Assembly: GCA_963402885.1 (NCBI GenBank)
Contig: OY727094.1
Location: forward strand, 16,742,501-16,806,500
Length of the DNA: 64,000 bases
Reading direction: 5' to 3'
Source: Antedon bifida
Taxonomy: Eukaryota > Echinodermata > Crinoidea > Comatulida > Antedonidae
Part shown: positions 25,440-37,100 of the stretch, piece by piece
Position numbering within the stretch: position 1 is the first letter of the stretch
How the letters are laid out: every line of letters starts with the position of its first letter
Made by a program: the position numbers and the translations under genes
The notes under the pieces: generated by a model
The model's input: only the letters and a program-made list of their open reading frames with translations
The model's database searches: none
What the model was told of the DNA's origin: nothing

Positions 25440-25587
25440 GCAAAGTATATAACCACATGTTAAGGCAAAAAAAGACCGTGCGGAGCACGGGTTACTGCAA
25501 GTACATATACATGCTATTACAAAGCGCTTTGAAACCTTTGTCTCTTGCGCTTTATAAATGTTATTTATTATTATTATTATTATTAAA
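25440..25587 (+). mobile_element. LINE/SINE 3' tail
   Basis: AAAGCGCTTTGAAACC, then GCGCTTTATAAATG and a (TTA)n tail: the conserved 3' hairpin and microsatellite end used by CR1/L2-type LINEs and the SINEs that borrow their tails. The 5' extent is not defined. Confidence 0.6.
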
Positions 25588-25719
25588 GTACTTCCTAGTT
25601 CTACATAGATTGGCCTTTGGTGGTCGTAAAACAGTAATGTAACTGTTAAGTGGGGTCTTTCATAATCATAACATTTTCTGCATTTTTATTATCATTTTCA
25701 GTATTTTACCATAAAAAAA

Positions 25720-26283
25720 TCCAATGCTAAAAGATAAAATACCTAGAGTTGATAAAATAGGATTAAAATAGTGTTATCTATGGAACGCCTTCACTGCCTC
25801 CGGAAGCAAACTTTAATTCTATTCGGCTCTTTTAAAAAGAGCTGAACGTAATAGAGAAAGGGCCAAATAAAAAAGCGCCGAATGCTCAAAGAGCCGAACG
25901 TAATGGTAAATGGTCTGAATAGAAATGGACCAAATGCTGAAAGAGCCGAACGTAATGGTAAAGGGCCGAATAGAAAAGTGCCGAATGCTAAAAGAACCGA
26001 ATAGAATTGAAGGTTGTGGCCCGGAGGCAGCAATGGCGTTCCATAGTTATCAACTCCAATTTGCTTGAGCTTTCTGAGAAAGTAGAGTTTTTGAGATGCT
26101 TCTTGGAAATCATAAGAGAGTTAGATTCCTATTGTAATGTTTTATCTGTTATAGTACCCAAATATTTATATTGGATGATTCTTTCAACTAATACATTATG
26201 CTCTGCAGTAAGTCTATTATCATCTCTTTGGTTTTGGTAATATTAAGAATTAAGTTCATACCTTCACACCAATTTAATAGGTT
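25720..26283 (-). mobile_element. LINE D: RT fragment, interrupted by a MITE
   Basis: Minus-strand reading from 26283 gives LLNWCEGMNL, NITKTKEMIID, YKYLGTITDK and ASQKLYFLRKLKQIGVD, the thumb region of an L2/Rex-like RT. It carries a frameshift and a stop. Reading resumes on the far side of the inserted element at 25777 with ILILFYQ, exactly where the family continues. Confidence 0.75.
25778..26046. mobile_element. Foldback MITE (269 bp) inside LINE D
   Basis: The ends are inverted repeats of nearly 60 bp starting CTATGGAACGCC on the left and mirrored by GGCGTTCCATAG on the right, both followed inwards by a CTATTCGGCTCTTTT/AAAGAACCGAATAG stretch. TTAT flanks both ends (25774-25777, 26047-26050). 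The centre is a cluster of AAAGAGCCGAACGTAATGG-type short repeats. No coding capacity. Confidence 0.85.
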
Positions 26284-27437
26284 TATAATATAAATATACG
26301 CGTGGAACAGTAGGTCTAATAAAAAATAATAGGGCCCTATTAAAAATATAAGTTAAAATCGGACATAATTGCTTATTGCACACTTTCAAAATTCTAATTC
26401 CCTTTTGTTTTCGATTGAATAAAAAAAATGAACGGACATAACATAACATTGTCAGGCACTCTGTAAAAAAAACTGCATGAATAAAAATAATTATTGTACA
26501 TAATATAAAAGATTCCAACCATGTCCAAATCGATGTGATACTGTAATGTACAATCAACTGTACAATGTAATTGATTTTATGTTTTCTTTACTTCTACTAC
26601 TTTACTTCCTTATAGGCATAACAATACACGAATCAGAGCTTGTTTCATTTTTCTTTTAAGCTGCGCCTGTTTTTTTTCTCCGAATTACTAGTATTTATTA
26701 AAACAAATTAATCAGTAAATATTGTTGAACTTTTAAAGCTGCCTTATATAAAGCTGTAAAACAAATAATATTTGGAGCATAAATTTGTTTCATTTTTTCT
26801 TTTACAATTACCACACTTCCGATTTACCGGTACTAGAAAGATTTGTTTATTAGATAAAAAGATCGGTAACAATGAGAGGCCTGTTATTGTACTTTGTATA
26901 ACTTCCTTATATTATTCATATTGGAGCAATAATACACTGTGCTATTTAAAACTTAAAGATAGAAAACAAGCACCACCAGTTTCTGTATCACTGTTTGTTA
27001 TTCACGATTTCATTATTTTTCTCAAGGTGTGTAAAGCAGAACAATGCTTGTAAGCCTACCAGATCGACTTATTTATTAAGAAAAAATATCGATAATAATG
27101 TTCTTGTACTTTTTATAACTTTATGTTTATGAATAATTGTTATTAGCAAGAATACATTGTGGTTTATATAAGTTTAAGATAGAAAAACCAGCACTAAAAG
27201 TCGTATAATTTGCAGCTGTATAGCAAGAATCAATCATAACTGGATACTAGTTTTAATGTACAAAAGATTAACTTATTTAAAACAAACTGTCGCGACACAA
27301 CGACATTTCTTGATTTTAAGCTAAATAGACAGGCAGCATTAATTCTTCCCAACGTTTTAAAGTAGCACTAAAGAGCAGAATTATTTTTATTTATTAATTA
27401 CAACATAACGCACTCCTAGGTAACTAAAATATAACGA
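26284..27437. other. Noncoding, diverged duplicate blocks
   Basis: 26820-26990 and 27070-27200 are old duplicates of each other (shared GTACTTTGTATAACTT-like text, then AATACACTGTG and TTAAAGATAGAAAA). No gene recognised. Confidence 0.4.
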
Positions 27438-27575
27438 ATGTCAATTCCAGGAAGGGATCTGACCCTTCTGCTAATAACAAGCACAGTCTGTAATCGTATG
27501 CGTAGAATGTCGAGTGCTCGGTGGCAGCACATGGTCACGGTAAAACTGGGCATTTTGTTGATATCTTACACTGAT
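27438..27575 (+). CDS. Possible orphan first coding exon (46 codons)
   Basis: From ATG at 27438 a frame of 46 codons ends exactly at a strong donor (GAT|GTAAGT). Its last third, MVTVKLGILLISYT, could be a signal peptide or membrane segment if the inner ATG is used. CpG is locally richer than around it. No following exon could be found before the 28-33.7 kb satellite/LINE block, so this may be chance. Low confidence. Confidence 0.22.
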
Positions 27576-28212
27576 GTAAGTACTAGGCCTACATTTAATG
27601 AATCACAATTAAGGTGATTAACCTTTCTCTAGCTAGTTAACTTGGAACACCATATTTCACACATTGTTAAAGTGTGTCTGTAATTTACCTTAGCGGAGGT
27701 GTAAATTGCTAATTCGTATTTCCTATTTATTTAGCAAAAGCATTATCTTAAACGACGTTTTCTGTAGGTATAGTTAATAAAAAGAATAAGTGCTGATACT
27801 GCTAATATTTATTTGTCCATATGAAAAACATTAAAACATAAACAAAAATACATTATGAAACTGGCGAATAATAACAATAATACAAGATACAATTTAAAAC
27901 ATGTACAAAATGAAATCACTCTAAAATAAATTGCATTGCCTGCCTTGTACATCCTACATAAACAAATATGCAATTTAGAGTAGTAGAACTTGATTAGTTC
28001 ATAAAAAGCTTACGAATAGCCTACCCTACACTATATTCGAAATAGACTCAATTCAAGACTCAAGGGGCGTTTATTCCAAGGGATGTTTTATGGGAAGAGG
28101 GGGTGGGGCGGTTGCGTTTATTTAAATAACCGTAATTGGTTCTCTAGGCCTGGTGTATATATCTTCACAGATATGGATGGATTAACCATTGTAAACGCAC
28201 CAGCTGACCTAT
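27576..28212. other. Noncoding
   Basis: Nothing recognised. Confidence 0.4.
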
Positions 28213-28990
28213 AAATAAATAATAATATACATTTATAATACCTTATTATTTATTTCAAATACAGCACTGCCAAATTTATATTGACATCCGAGTTAGTGGT
28301 GCAACCAAAATAAAACAATTGAGCAAAATAATGAAAGGAAACAAAAAAACGCAACATAAAAATATATACAATATATTATTTATCCTATTGCTCTTTATTC
28401 ATTAACCATCAATATAGTTGATTTTATACGATACATTCCCACTGTCCAAATCATCCTATCGCTCTTTATTCATTAATCATCAACGGACAACCTTCCGATG
28501 GAGCTATAGTTGATTTTATACGATACATTTCCATTGTCCAAATCATCCTATCGCTCTTTATTAATTAAGGGGTAACCGTATAATATATAATTAATAATAA
28601 TAAATGCAATGGCAATTAGGGCCTAGGCTATTACAAATAAATTCATATATTATTTTATTATGATAAGGAACTCTGTTTTAGAATGAGAAAAAGCCGTCCC
28701 AACCCAGATTTGAACCCAGCTATCAATAAATAATAATATACATTTATAATACCTTATTATTTATTTCAAATACAGCACAAATTTATATTGACATCCGAGT
28801 TAGTGGCGCAACCAAAATAAAACAATTGAGCAAAATAATGAAAGGAAACAAAAAAACGCAACATAAAAATATATACAATATATTATTTATCCTATTGCTC
28901 TTTATTCATTAACCGTCCAAATCATCCTATCGCTCTTTATTCATTAACCATCAACGGACAACCTTCCGACGGAGCTATAGTTGATTTTAT
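28213..28990. repeat. Segmental direct duplication preceding the satellite
   Basis: The block at about 28216-28460 (AATAAATAATAATATACATT, later AACAATTGAGCAAAATAATG) recurs at about 28726-28930 with small indels. Both copies lead into 92-bp satellite units, so a block of flank plus satellite was duplicated. Confidence 0.85.
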
Positions 28991-30126
28991 ACGATACATT
29001 CCCATTGTCCAAATCATCCTATCGCTCTTTATTCATTAACCATCAACGGACAACCTTCCGACGGAGCTATAGTTGATTTTATACGATACATTCCCATTGT
29101 CCAAATCATCCTATCGCTCTTTATTCATTAACCATCAACGTACAACATTCCGACGGAGGTATAGTTGATTTTATACGAGACATTCCCATTGTCCAAATCA
29201 TCCTATCGCTCTTTATTCATTAACCATCAACGGACAACATTCCGACGGAGCTATAGTTGATTTTATACGATACATTCCCATTGTACAAATCATCCTATCG
29301 CTCTTTATTCATCAACGATCAACGGACAACCTTCCGACGGAGCTATAGTTGATTTTATACGAGACATTCCCATTGTCCAAATCATCCTATCGCTCTTTAT
29401 TCATTAACCATCAACGTACAACCTTCCGACGGAGTTATAGTTGATTTTATACGATACATTCCCATTGTCCAAATCATCCTATCGCTCTTTAATCATCAAC
29501 GATCAACGGACAACCTTCCGACGGAGCTATAGTTGATTTTATACGAGACATTCCCATTGTCCAAATCATCCTATCGCTCTTTATTCATTAACCATCAACG
29601 TACAACCTTCCGACGGAGTTATAGTTGATTTTATACGATACATTCCCATTGTCCAAATCATCCTATCGCTCTTTATTCATCAACGATCAACGGACAACCT
29701 TCCGACGGAGCTATAGTTGATTTTATACGAGACATTCCCATTGTCCAAATCATCCTATCGCTCTTTATTCATTAACCATCAACGTACAACCTTCCGACGG
29801 AGTTATAGTTGATTTTATACGATACATTCCCATTGTCCAAATCATCCTATCGCTCTTTAATCATCAACGATCAACGGACAACCTTCCGACGGAGCTATAG
29901 TTGATTTTATACGAGACATTCCCATTGTCCAAATCATCCTATCGCTCTTTATTCATTAACCATCAACGTACAACCTTCCGACGGAGTTATAGTTGATTTT
30001 ATACGATACATTCCCATTGTCCAAATCATCCTATCGCTCTTTATTCATCAACGATCAACGGACAACCTTCCGACGGAGCTATAGTTGATTTTATACGATA
30101 CATTCCCATTGTCCAAATCATCCTAT
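28381..30126. repeat. 92-bp satellite, left part (about 18 units)
   Basis: CCTATCGCTCTTTATTCATT recurs every 92 bp (for example 28926, 29018, 29110, 29202). From 29300 units alternate in an ordered pattern, A-B-A'-B, repeated twice plus one A. Units are told apart by ATCAACGATCAACGG versus ATTAACCATCAACGT, GGAGCTAT versus GGAGTTAT, and CGAGACATT versus CGATACATT; A' has TTTAATCATC for TTTATTCATC. LINE C splits the array after 30126. Confidence 0.95.
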
Positions 30127-32893
30127 GATTAGAATTACACCACGTAGAACTAGAAACGGGGAACACCGATCGTCGAAAAGTCAATGTAGAACGATTAAGC
30201 AAGATAATCTAGTTGAACTCTCTAATGGGAAATGGACTCTTCCCTCTTTATTTATGACAAATGCTCGATCTCTAAATAATAAAATGGATGAACTGGCTAC
30301 ACGCGTTAGGAAATCTAAACCTGTCGTGATTGCAATTACTGAGACTCACTTAAATCCCGCGTTTCCTGACAAGTTGATAGAGTTAGAGGGATACTCGATG
30401 GTGCGACGTGATAGGCAAAATCGCAGCGGTGGAGGTATCATCATGTATGTTCGTGAAGACCTATCTTATCGAGTTTGGTCTGAACTTAATAACGAATCAC
30501 TGGAAAGTGTGTGGATAACAACCCGGCCAAAACGTTTGCCGCGACAATATTCGAACATCTCCTACGGCCTTATCTATCACCCGGAGAGTTCTGTAAATAA
30601 TGATTGGGAAATGGCGTCTCACATTACACAGAGTTTAGATTATATTTGTAGTAAACATCCGGAATCAGGAATAATCGTCACAGGAGACTTCAACCGAATG
30701 AGAGACAACCTTATTGTTAAGTATCCCTTAAAACAGATCGTTAAAGTTTCAACTAGAGATCGCGCATCACTTGATTTAATATATACTAATATGAGCGATG
30801 TTTTTAATGCACCTACTAAAGAATCACCTTTAGGACTGTCTGATCACAACGTCATCGTATGCACCCCAATCGTAGGAACATTTAAATCGCCTAACGTCTT
30901 CGCTTACCATACAAAACGTAGCTGTAAACCGGGTGCCAAGGAAAACTTCGAACGCGACATTAATAACATTAGGTGGCAAGATCTATATCGAATGGATGGA
31001 TGCTGTAACCAGTTTGAACTGTATCATAAGAACATTTCTGAACTCTTAAATTTACACTTCCCCCAAGTAACGATTAAAAGACTTCTTAAAGATAAGCCAT
31101 GGGTTAATAATGCGTTTAAAGGTATCGTTTCTAGACGGCAAGCAGCTTTTGCAATTGACCCCATGTCTGCCGAATATAAGAAACTTAGAAACTTATCTAA
31201 CCGAATGGCTAAATCTTTGAGAGGTGATTTTTATCGTAATAGTATTGCCCAGTTATTCTCGTCCGATTCTAAATCTTGGTGGAGGGGTATTAAACAATTT
31301 CTTAATCTCGGAAAGGGTACTAAGTACTTTGAAACTATGGCTAATGAATTATGTAACGGGAACGTATACGATCTTACCACGAAAATTAGTGGTTTTTTCC
31401 AGTCCCTGACTTCTGAGTTCAAACCTCTTGAACCAAAAACCAATGATTGTAACACTGTAGTACCACCCCATTTAATTATCACGCCAGAGACAATTGAGTC
31501 TAAGCTTAAACTTGTGAAATGTAATAAAGCCCCAGGCCCGGACGGAATCCCTCCGTGGGTACTACGTGATTTTGCCAATGTCCTTTCCAAGCCAATAAGT
31601 GCAATAGTTAACTCCAGTTTAAGGGAAGGGGTTCTCCCCATGCTTTGGAAGTCAGCCGATATAATCCCCATTCCAAAGGTTAACCCACCTAAGGTTCTTT
31701 AGAATGACTTGCGTCCTATTTCGCTGACTTCCACCACCATGAAAGTTATTGAAGGGATCGTAGGGGAAATGATTTGGGTCCAAATTAAAGATAAAATCAA
31801 GTTGAATCAATTTGGTTGCTCTAAGGGTGTGTCTACCACTGACGCTCTTATACTTTTGTTAACCGAATGCTTTAATGCTACTGACCAAGGAGATGAAATG
31901 AGATTATTATTGCTTGATTTCAAAAAGGCTTATGATTTAATTGACCATAATATATTAATTGATAAGTTGTATAATTTAGGGGTCGAAGACCATCTAATCT
32001 CTTGGATCTATGCTTTTCTATGTGATAGAAAACAACGTGTTAAACTAGGCGATGAATTGTCCCCTTGGACAGTCGTTAAGGGTGGTATCCCCCAAGGATC
32101 CTGGTTGGGGCCCATGTTGTTTATCATCTTTGTCGACGATCTTCTGGATGGGGTGCCGTGCATGAAATACATGGACGACACCTCCATCCATGAACGCGTC
32201 GGCAACGATGGGGCAACTGTACTCCAAACCACTCTTGACGAAACTGTCCAGTGGGCTAAGGATAACAATATGTACCTTAATATTAAGAAAACGAAAGAGA
32301 TGAGAATTAGTTGTAAAAGGTCAAAGACTGCTTTTGAGCCACTCCATGTTGGAGATTGTAATCTGGAACGTGTTGACGAATTTAAACTTCTTGGTGTAAT
32401 TATTTCTCATAATTTGTCATGGCAACCTCATATTGATCAAATGATTAGTAAATGTAATTCTAGAATGTACTTTCTCAAACAGGTGCGGAGGGCAGGCCTG
32501 GATGCCCCCGCACTTGTCCAATTTTATACTAGTATCATTAGACCAATATTAGAATATGCGGCCCCAGTTTGGGGATCAAATATTACGAAGCAACAGAATC
32601 AACAACTTGAACAAATTCAGAGAAGGGCCTTTAAATGTATTTTTCCGCATGCTACTTATTCCGATGCCCGCAGCTTCCTTGGTTTTTCTACCTTAGAAGA
32701 CCGCCGTGTTCGACTGTGCAAGGATTTTTTTGTTAAAATCAAAGACCCCAGTCACAGATTGAATCATTTGTTACCGGAGGCTCCTTCTGCTGCTTATAAT
32801 CTTAGAAGACTCCGTGAGTTCTGTATCCCTAGAGTTAAAACTAACCGTTCAAAAACGTTTATTATTAATCACGGATTATTCCAAAAATGGTAA
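30125..32893 (+). pseudogene. LINE C endonuclease-reverse transcriptase, one in-frame TAG
   Basis: About 922 codons in a single frame from 30125 to the TAA at 32893, broken only by TAG at 31700-31702. Residues about 38-250: APE endonuclease (LFMTNARSLNNKMDEL, ITETHLNP, GGGIIMYV, VTGDFNR, LSDHNVIVC). Residues about 470-760: RT (NKAPGPDGIPPWVL, IIPIPKVNPP, NDLRPISLTSTT, LLDFKKAYDLIDH, KGGIPQGSWLGPM, catalytic YMDD). The thumb and C-terminal domain follow (FKLLGVIISHNLSW, QIQRRAFKCIFP). The TAG lies just before the LRPISL motif. The first ATG is made of two host bases plus the element's first G, so the original N-terminus may be lost. Confidence 0.9.
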
Positions 32894-33235
32894 ACATTTT
32901 GTGTTATGTTTCCGCGACCTTCCGTACCTTTGTGTGTAAATATTATTGAAAATTTTTGAAGTTTTTAACATTTTTTAAATTTGTAAACATTTTTAATACT
33001 TTTAAATTTTTATCCTGCAGGCCTATGTCATTAACAATTTGAATTTTATATTTATTGTTTTTATAATAAGTGATTTTTAATTGTAATTTTGTTTTAATTT
33101 TTTGATTGTATGTTCTACATTTCTGAATGTCTTTTATATTTGTATATTGCATTTTATTTTTCTGAGTGAAACGCTTTTGTTAAACTTCAATCTTTCGTTT
33201 GATTGCAATAAAGTTCTATTCGTATTCGTATTCGT
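30127..33235 (+). mobile_element. LINE C: almost intact non-LTR retrotransposon in the satellite
   Basis: A 3.1-kb element with endonuclease and RT in one frame, a 340-bp 3' UTR with AATAAAG near 33207 and a terminal (TATTCG)n tail (33218-33235). The host heptamer ATCCTAT is present on both sides (30120-30126, 33236-33242), a clean target-site duplication within the satellite unit. The 5' end begins directly in coding sequence, so it is probably slightly 5'-truncated. Only one stop codon disturbs the frame, so the insertion is young. The group is CR1/Jockey-type by protein features (inference). Confidence 0.9.
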
Positions 33236-33692
33236 ATCCTATCGCTCTTTATTCAATAACCATCGGACAACCTTCCGACGGAGCTATAATTGATTTTATA
33301 CGAGACATTCCCATTGTCCAAATCATCCTATCGCTCTTTATTCATTAACCATCAACGGACAACCTTCCGACGGAGCTATAGTAGTTGATTTTATACGAGA
33401 CATTCCCACTGTCCAAATCAGCCTATCGCTCTTTATTCATTAACCATCAACGGACAACCTTCCGACGGAGCTATAGTAGTTGATTTTATACGATACATTC
33501 CCATTGTCCAAATCATCCTATCGCTCTTTATTCATTAACCATCAACGGACAACCTTCCGACGGAGCTATAGTAGTTGATTTTATACGAGACATTCCCACT
33601 GTCCAAATCAGCCTATCGCTCTTTATTCATTAACCATCAACGGACAACATTCCGACGGAGCTATAGTAGTTGATTTTATACGATACGATATA
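33236..33692. repeat. 92-bp satellite, right part (about 5 units)
   Basis: The satellite resumes after LINE C. Several units here carry GCTATAGTAGTTG, three bases longer than the left-hand units, so right-hand units form their own subfamily. Confidence 0.9.
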
Positions 33693-33698
33693 TATTCG

Positions 33699-33795
33699 GG
33701 TCATAATAACAAAATTGTATCGGTCATAATAACAAAATTGTATCGGTCATAATAACAAAATTGTATCGGTCATAATAAAAAAATCATATTGGTCA
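33699..33795. repeat. 23-bp tandem repeat, 4-5 copies
   Basis: GGTCATAATAACAAAATTGT recurs at 33699, 33722, 33745 and 33768, with a decayed copy at 33790. Confidence 0.9.
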
Positions 33796-33913
33796 TAAAG
33801 TATTACTTAAAATAGAATGTAAACCATTTAATTATGGTGTTCAGGGCCAAAATTATACAAATCGTTGCTTTGTTTTTTATAACCGGATACATTCAGGCAT
33901 TGTTTTTACTTAC

Positions 33914-34171
33914 ATGACGCATGCCTCCAAAATACAATGAGCCCTCAGTGAAATCACTTGTAAGTGATATATTAAGAGTGACCTCTGCATTATCATAATG
34001 ATAGTTAAGATCCAAATCTTCTCCAATCTTGTACTTTACAACAAAAGCTTTGTGAGAGTCTAACAAGTCTCCACCACAGTCTGGATACAAGAGCCTAGCG
34101 AGTGGAGTTATGTAATTCTGACGTAAAGGTGTGATGAAGTAGTCATCAAATCCCAATTCATTCATTAATAC
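33914..34171 (-). CDS. OGFOD2: OGFOD2 exon 6 (catalytic core, first part)
   Basis: Eighty-six codons with LLYPDCGG, the iron-binding HYD and LYFGG; donor GTAAGT after GMRH. The following exon is not visible. Confidence 0.92.
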
Positions 34172-37100
34172 CTACAACAAAATACATTTTGAGAATTTTA
34201 AGCAGGTCTATGCTTTACTAATAGTAGTGGCTTTTATTTTATTTTTATTTATTTTCAATCCTTCTACATAACAAAGAAATCAAATAAATTCTTTAAAAAC
34301 AAAATCAATATCAAGAAGTAATAAAATACAGTAAAAATCACAATGCTTGGTCAATTGTAGATCATGGAAGTCAATGAATTCTACTACATATTATACAAAT
34401 GTGTTATAATACAATATTGTGTGTAATGCATGTGGTGGCATTTATTTGAGGAAAAAAGTAAATGTTCCGGGCTGTTTATGAGAGGGCATTTATACCAAAT
34501 GATGTTGTATGGGGTAGGGGAGTTAATTTGAGGTGGGGTGGGGGTTTGAGTAGTTTATGCAAAGCAGGGCATTTATACCAAATGATGTTGTATGGGGTAG
34601 GGGGAGTTAATTTGAGGTGGGGTGGGGGTTTGAGTAGTTTATGAGAGGGCATTTATACCAAATGATGTTGTATGGGGTAGGGGGAGTTAATTTGAGGTTG
34701 GGGTGGGGGTTTGAGTAGTTTATGCAAAGCAGGGCATTTATACCAAATGATGTTGTATGGGGTAGGGGGAGTTAATTTGAGGTGGGGTGGGGGGTTTGAG
34801 TAGTTTATGCAAAGCAGGGCATTTATACCAAATGATGTTGTATGGGGTAGGGGGAGTTAATTTGAGGTGGGGTGGGGGTTTGAGTAGTTTATGCAAAGCA
34901 GGGCATTTATACCAAATGATGTTGTATGGGGTAGGGGGAGTTAATTTGAGGTGGGGTGGGGGTTTGAGTAGTTTATGCAAAGCAGGGCATTTATACCAAA
35001 TGATGTTGTATGGGGTAGGGGGAGTTAATTTGAGGTGGGGTGGGGGGTTTGAGTAGTTTATGCAAAGCAGGGCATTTACGGTAGCCACACTTACACCATA
35101 ATTGTTCATTGTATTTGGTCTTCCTTTTGGTAAATCTGTGTTTTCAAAATGTTCTATTTCTTCTTTAAATGAATTACAAAACTCTTCAGTAAATACTAGA
35201 AAAGAATAAATACGCTCTCCTACATAAAAAAAACAGTTAAATGTGAAACATGAAACATAATTACAGTAAATATACAAGTTTTTGAATGCCATTTTGAGTT
35301 ATAGAACATCCATTGTTCACAAAATAACAATGAAAAAACATGTAATTTTACCATTTTTTGTGTGCTTGACTTTTCCTTTAATGTGTTTGAAATATGCCTT
35401 TTTGTCAAATAGTTTTAATCATATAGGAAAGCCTGCTATACTAGTGTGGAGCTTCGATTTTTATCTTTTTCGATTACTGCTCCATGGCAGAATGAGCTTC
35501 ACAATGTACAGTTATTATATGGCAATCAGAGAATCCTTTACTAACTTTTTATAGAATTTGATTACAATAGGTCAACTATCAACAAACCTTTTTCAGTACT
35601 TATGAGTTTTATCAAACTTTGCATTGATGCATTTTTCTGCTTGCTATGTTCAACCAACTCCAGAAATGTTAGGCTCAGAAATGAAATCTACAACAATTTC
35701 AATGAGAAAATATAATACCATAAAGAAGAAAAACTTTCCAACTATTTTAAATATTTTTAGTCAAGATATTTAACTAAAAATATAACTAAAGGGGGAAGTT
35801 GTCCTTGTCAGTTGTAGTGAGACAAGTAGTCAAGATAAACGTTTGTTGTAATAGTTGGTCTTTACAAAATCAGACATGCATTCATAGTTGTATTCCGTCA
35901 GCAAGGTGTAGTTAACAGGTAAAATATTCTTTTCATTTTTTTACTACTTAATTCCATACCTGTAGTTTGTATATCTCTTGATTGAGTGGTGTGTAATGTT
36001 TTAAAATTGTCTCTTTTCTCTTTAAATAATCTTGGCCAAGTAATTTTCTACGTTCTACTTCTGTTTTAACCTGAAATGAATTGTTAGTGAGATAACATGT
36101 GTTTAATGGTATGAAATAAAATAAAGAAAATATAGTTTTGCATTTGAAAGTCCCACTATGAGGAAAATTGTCTGCATGAGCCAAATTCTGTTTTATTCCT
36201 AGAAGAGTTTATTGACAATTCACATGATATATGTTTATAATATAATAATTATCAAAACTTGTCTTCATTCATAACTTGTCTACGTTTCTTGTTTGTTACC
36301 ATTATTCTGCTACACATATACAATTATTCTGCTACACATGTACAATTATTCTGCTACACATGTACAATTATTCTGCTACACATGTACAATTATTATGCTA
36401 CACATGCACTGTATTCTGCTACACAGGTACTGTATTCTGCTACACAGGTAATGTATTCTGCTACACAGGTACCGTATTCTGCTACACAGGTACCGTATTC
36501 TGCTACACAGGTACCGTATTCCGCTACACAGGTACCGTATTCTGCTACACAGGTACTGTATTCTGCTACACAGGTACTGTATTCTGCTACACATGTACAC
36601 TATTCTGCTACACATGTACACTATTCTGCTCCACAGGTACCGTATTCTGCTCCACAGGTACCGTATTCTGCTACACATGTACCATATTCTGCTACACAGG
36701 TACCGTATTCTGCTACACAGGTACCGTATTCTGCTACACATGAACTGTATTTTGCTACTTCAGCCAGATAACTTAACATAATTACATAAATTAAAACATC
36801 AATTACTTACAACTCTCAGAACGTCTGTGAATCCTTCTTCATTGTCACACCTTTTGTTTTTAAGAATCTACAAAATAATACAAACAATTCACATTTTATT
36901 ATTAATATTATATGTACTATACAGTAGCTCCAATTTGAAGCTTGTTTCTCTCCATTTCCCATTCACATTTAAATTACATACCATATATGTACTCACTCAG
37001 TGCTTGAACGGAGCACTTATGGAAACTACTACAGTACTACCATCATAATGTATAATTTGTTAATTTTGACCTGTGCATGTAAATTATAAAAATACTGCAT

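Noticed and set aside
34738-35292. 184-codon minus-strand frame
   Set aside because: Only 35095-35219 is OGFOD2 exon 5; the rest reads through the donor into the 84-bp array.
36296-36765. CRISPR-like regular repeat
   Set aside because: Pure tandem repeat without spacers in an animal intron; likewise the 49-bp array at 51316-52446.
36259-36771. 170-, 155- and 121-codon frames on both strands
   Set aside because: By-products of the 21-bp array inside an OGFOD2 intron.
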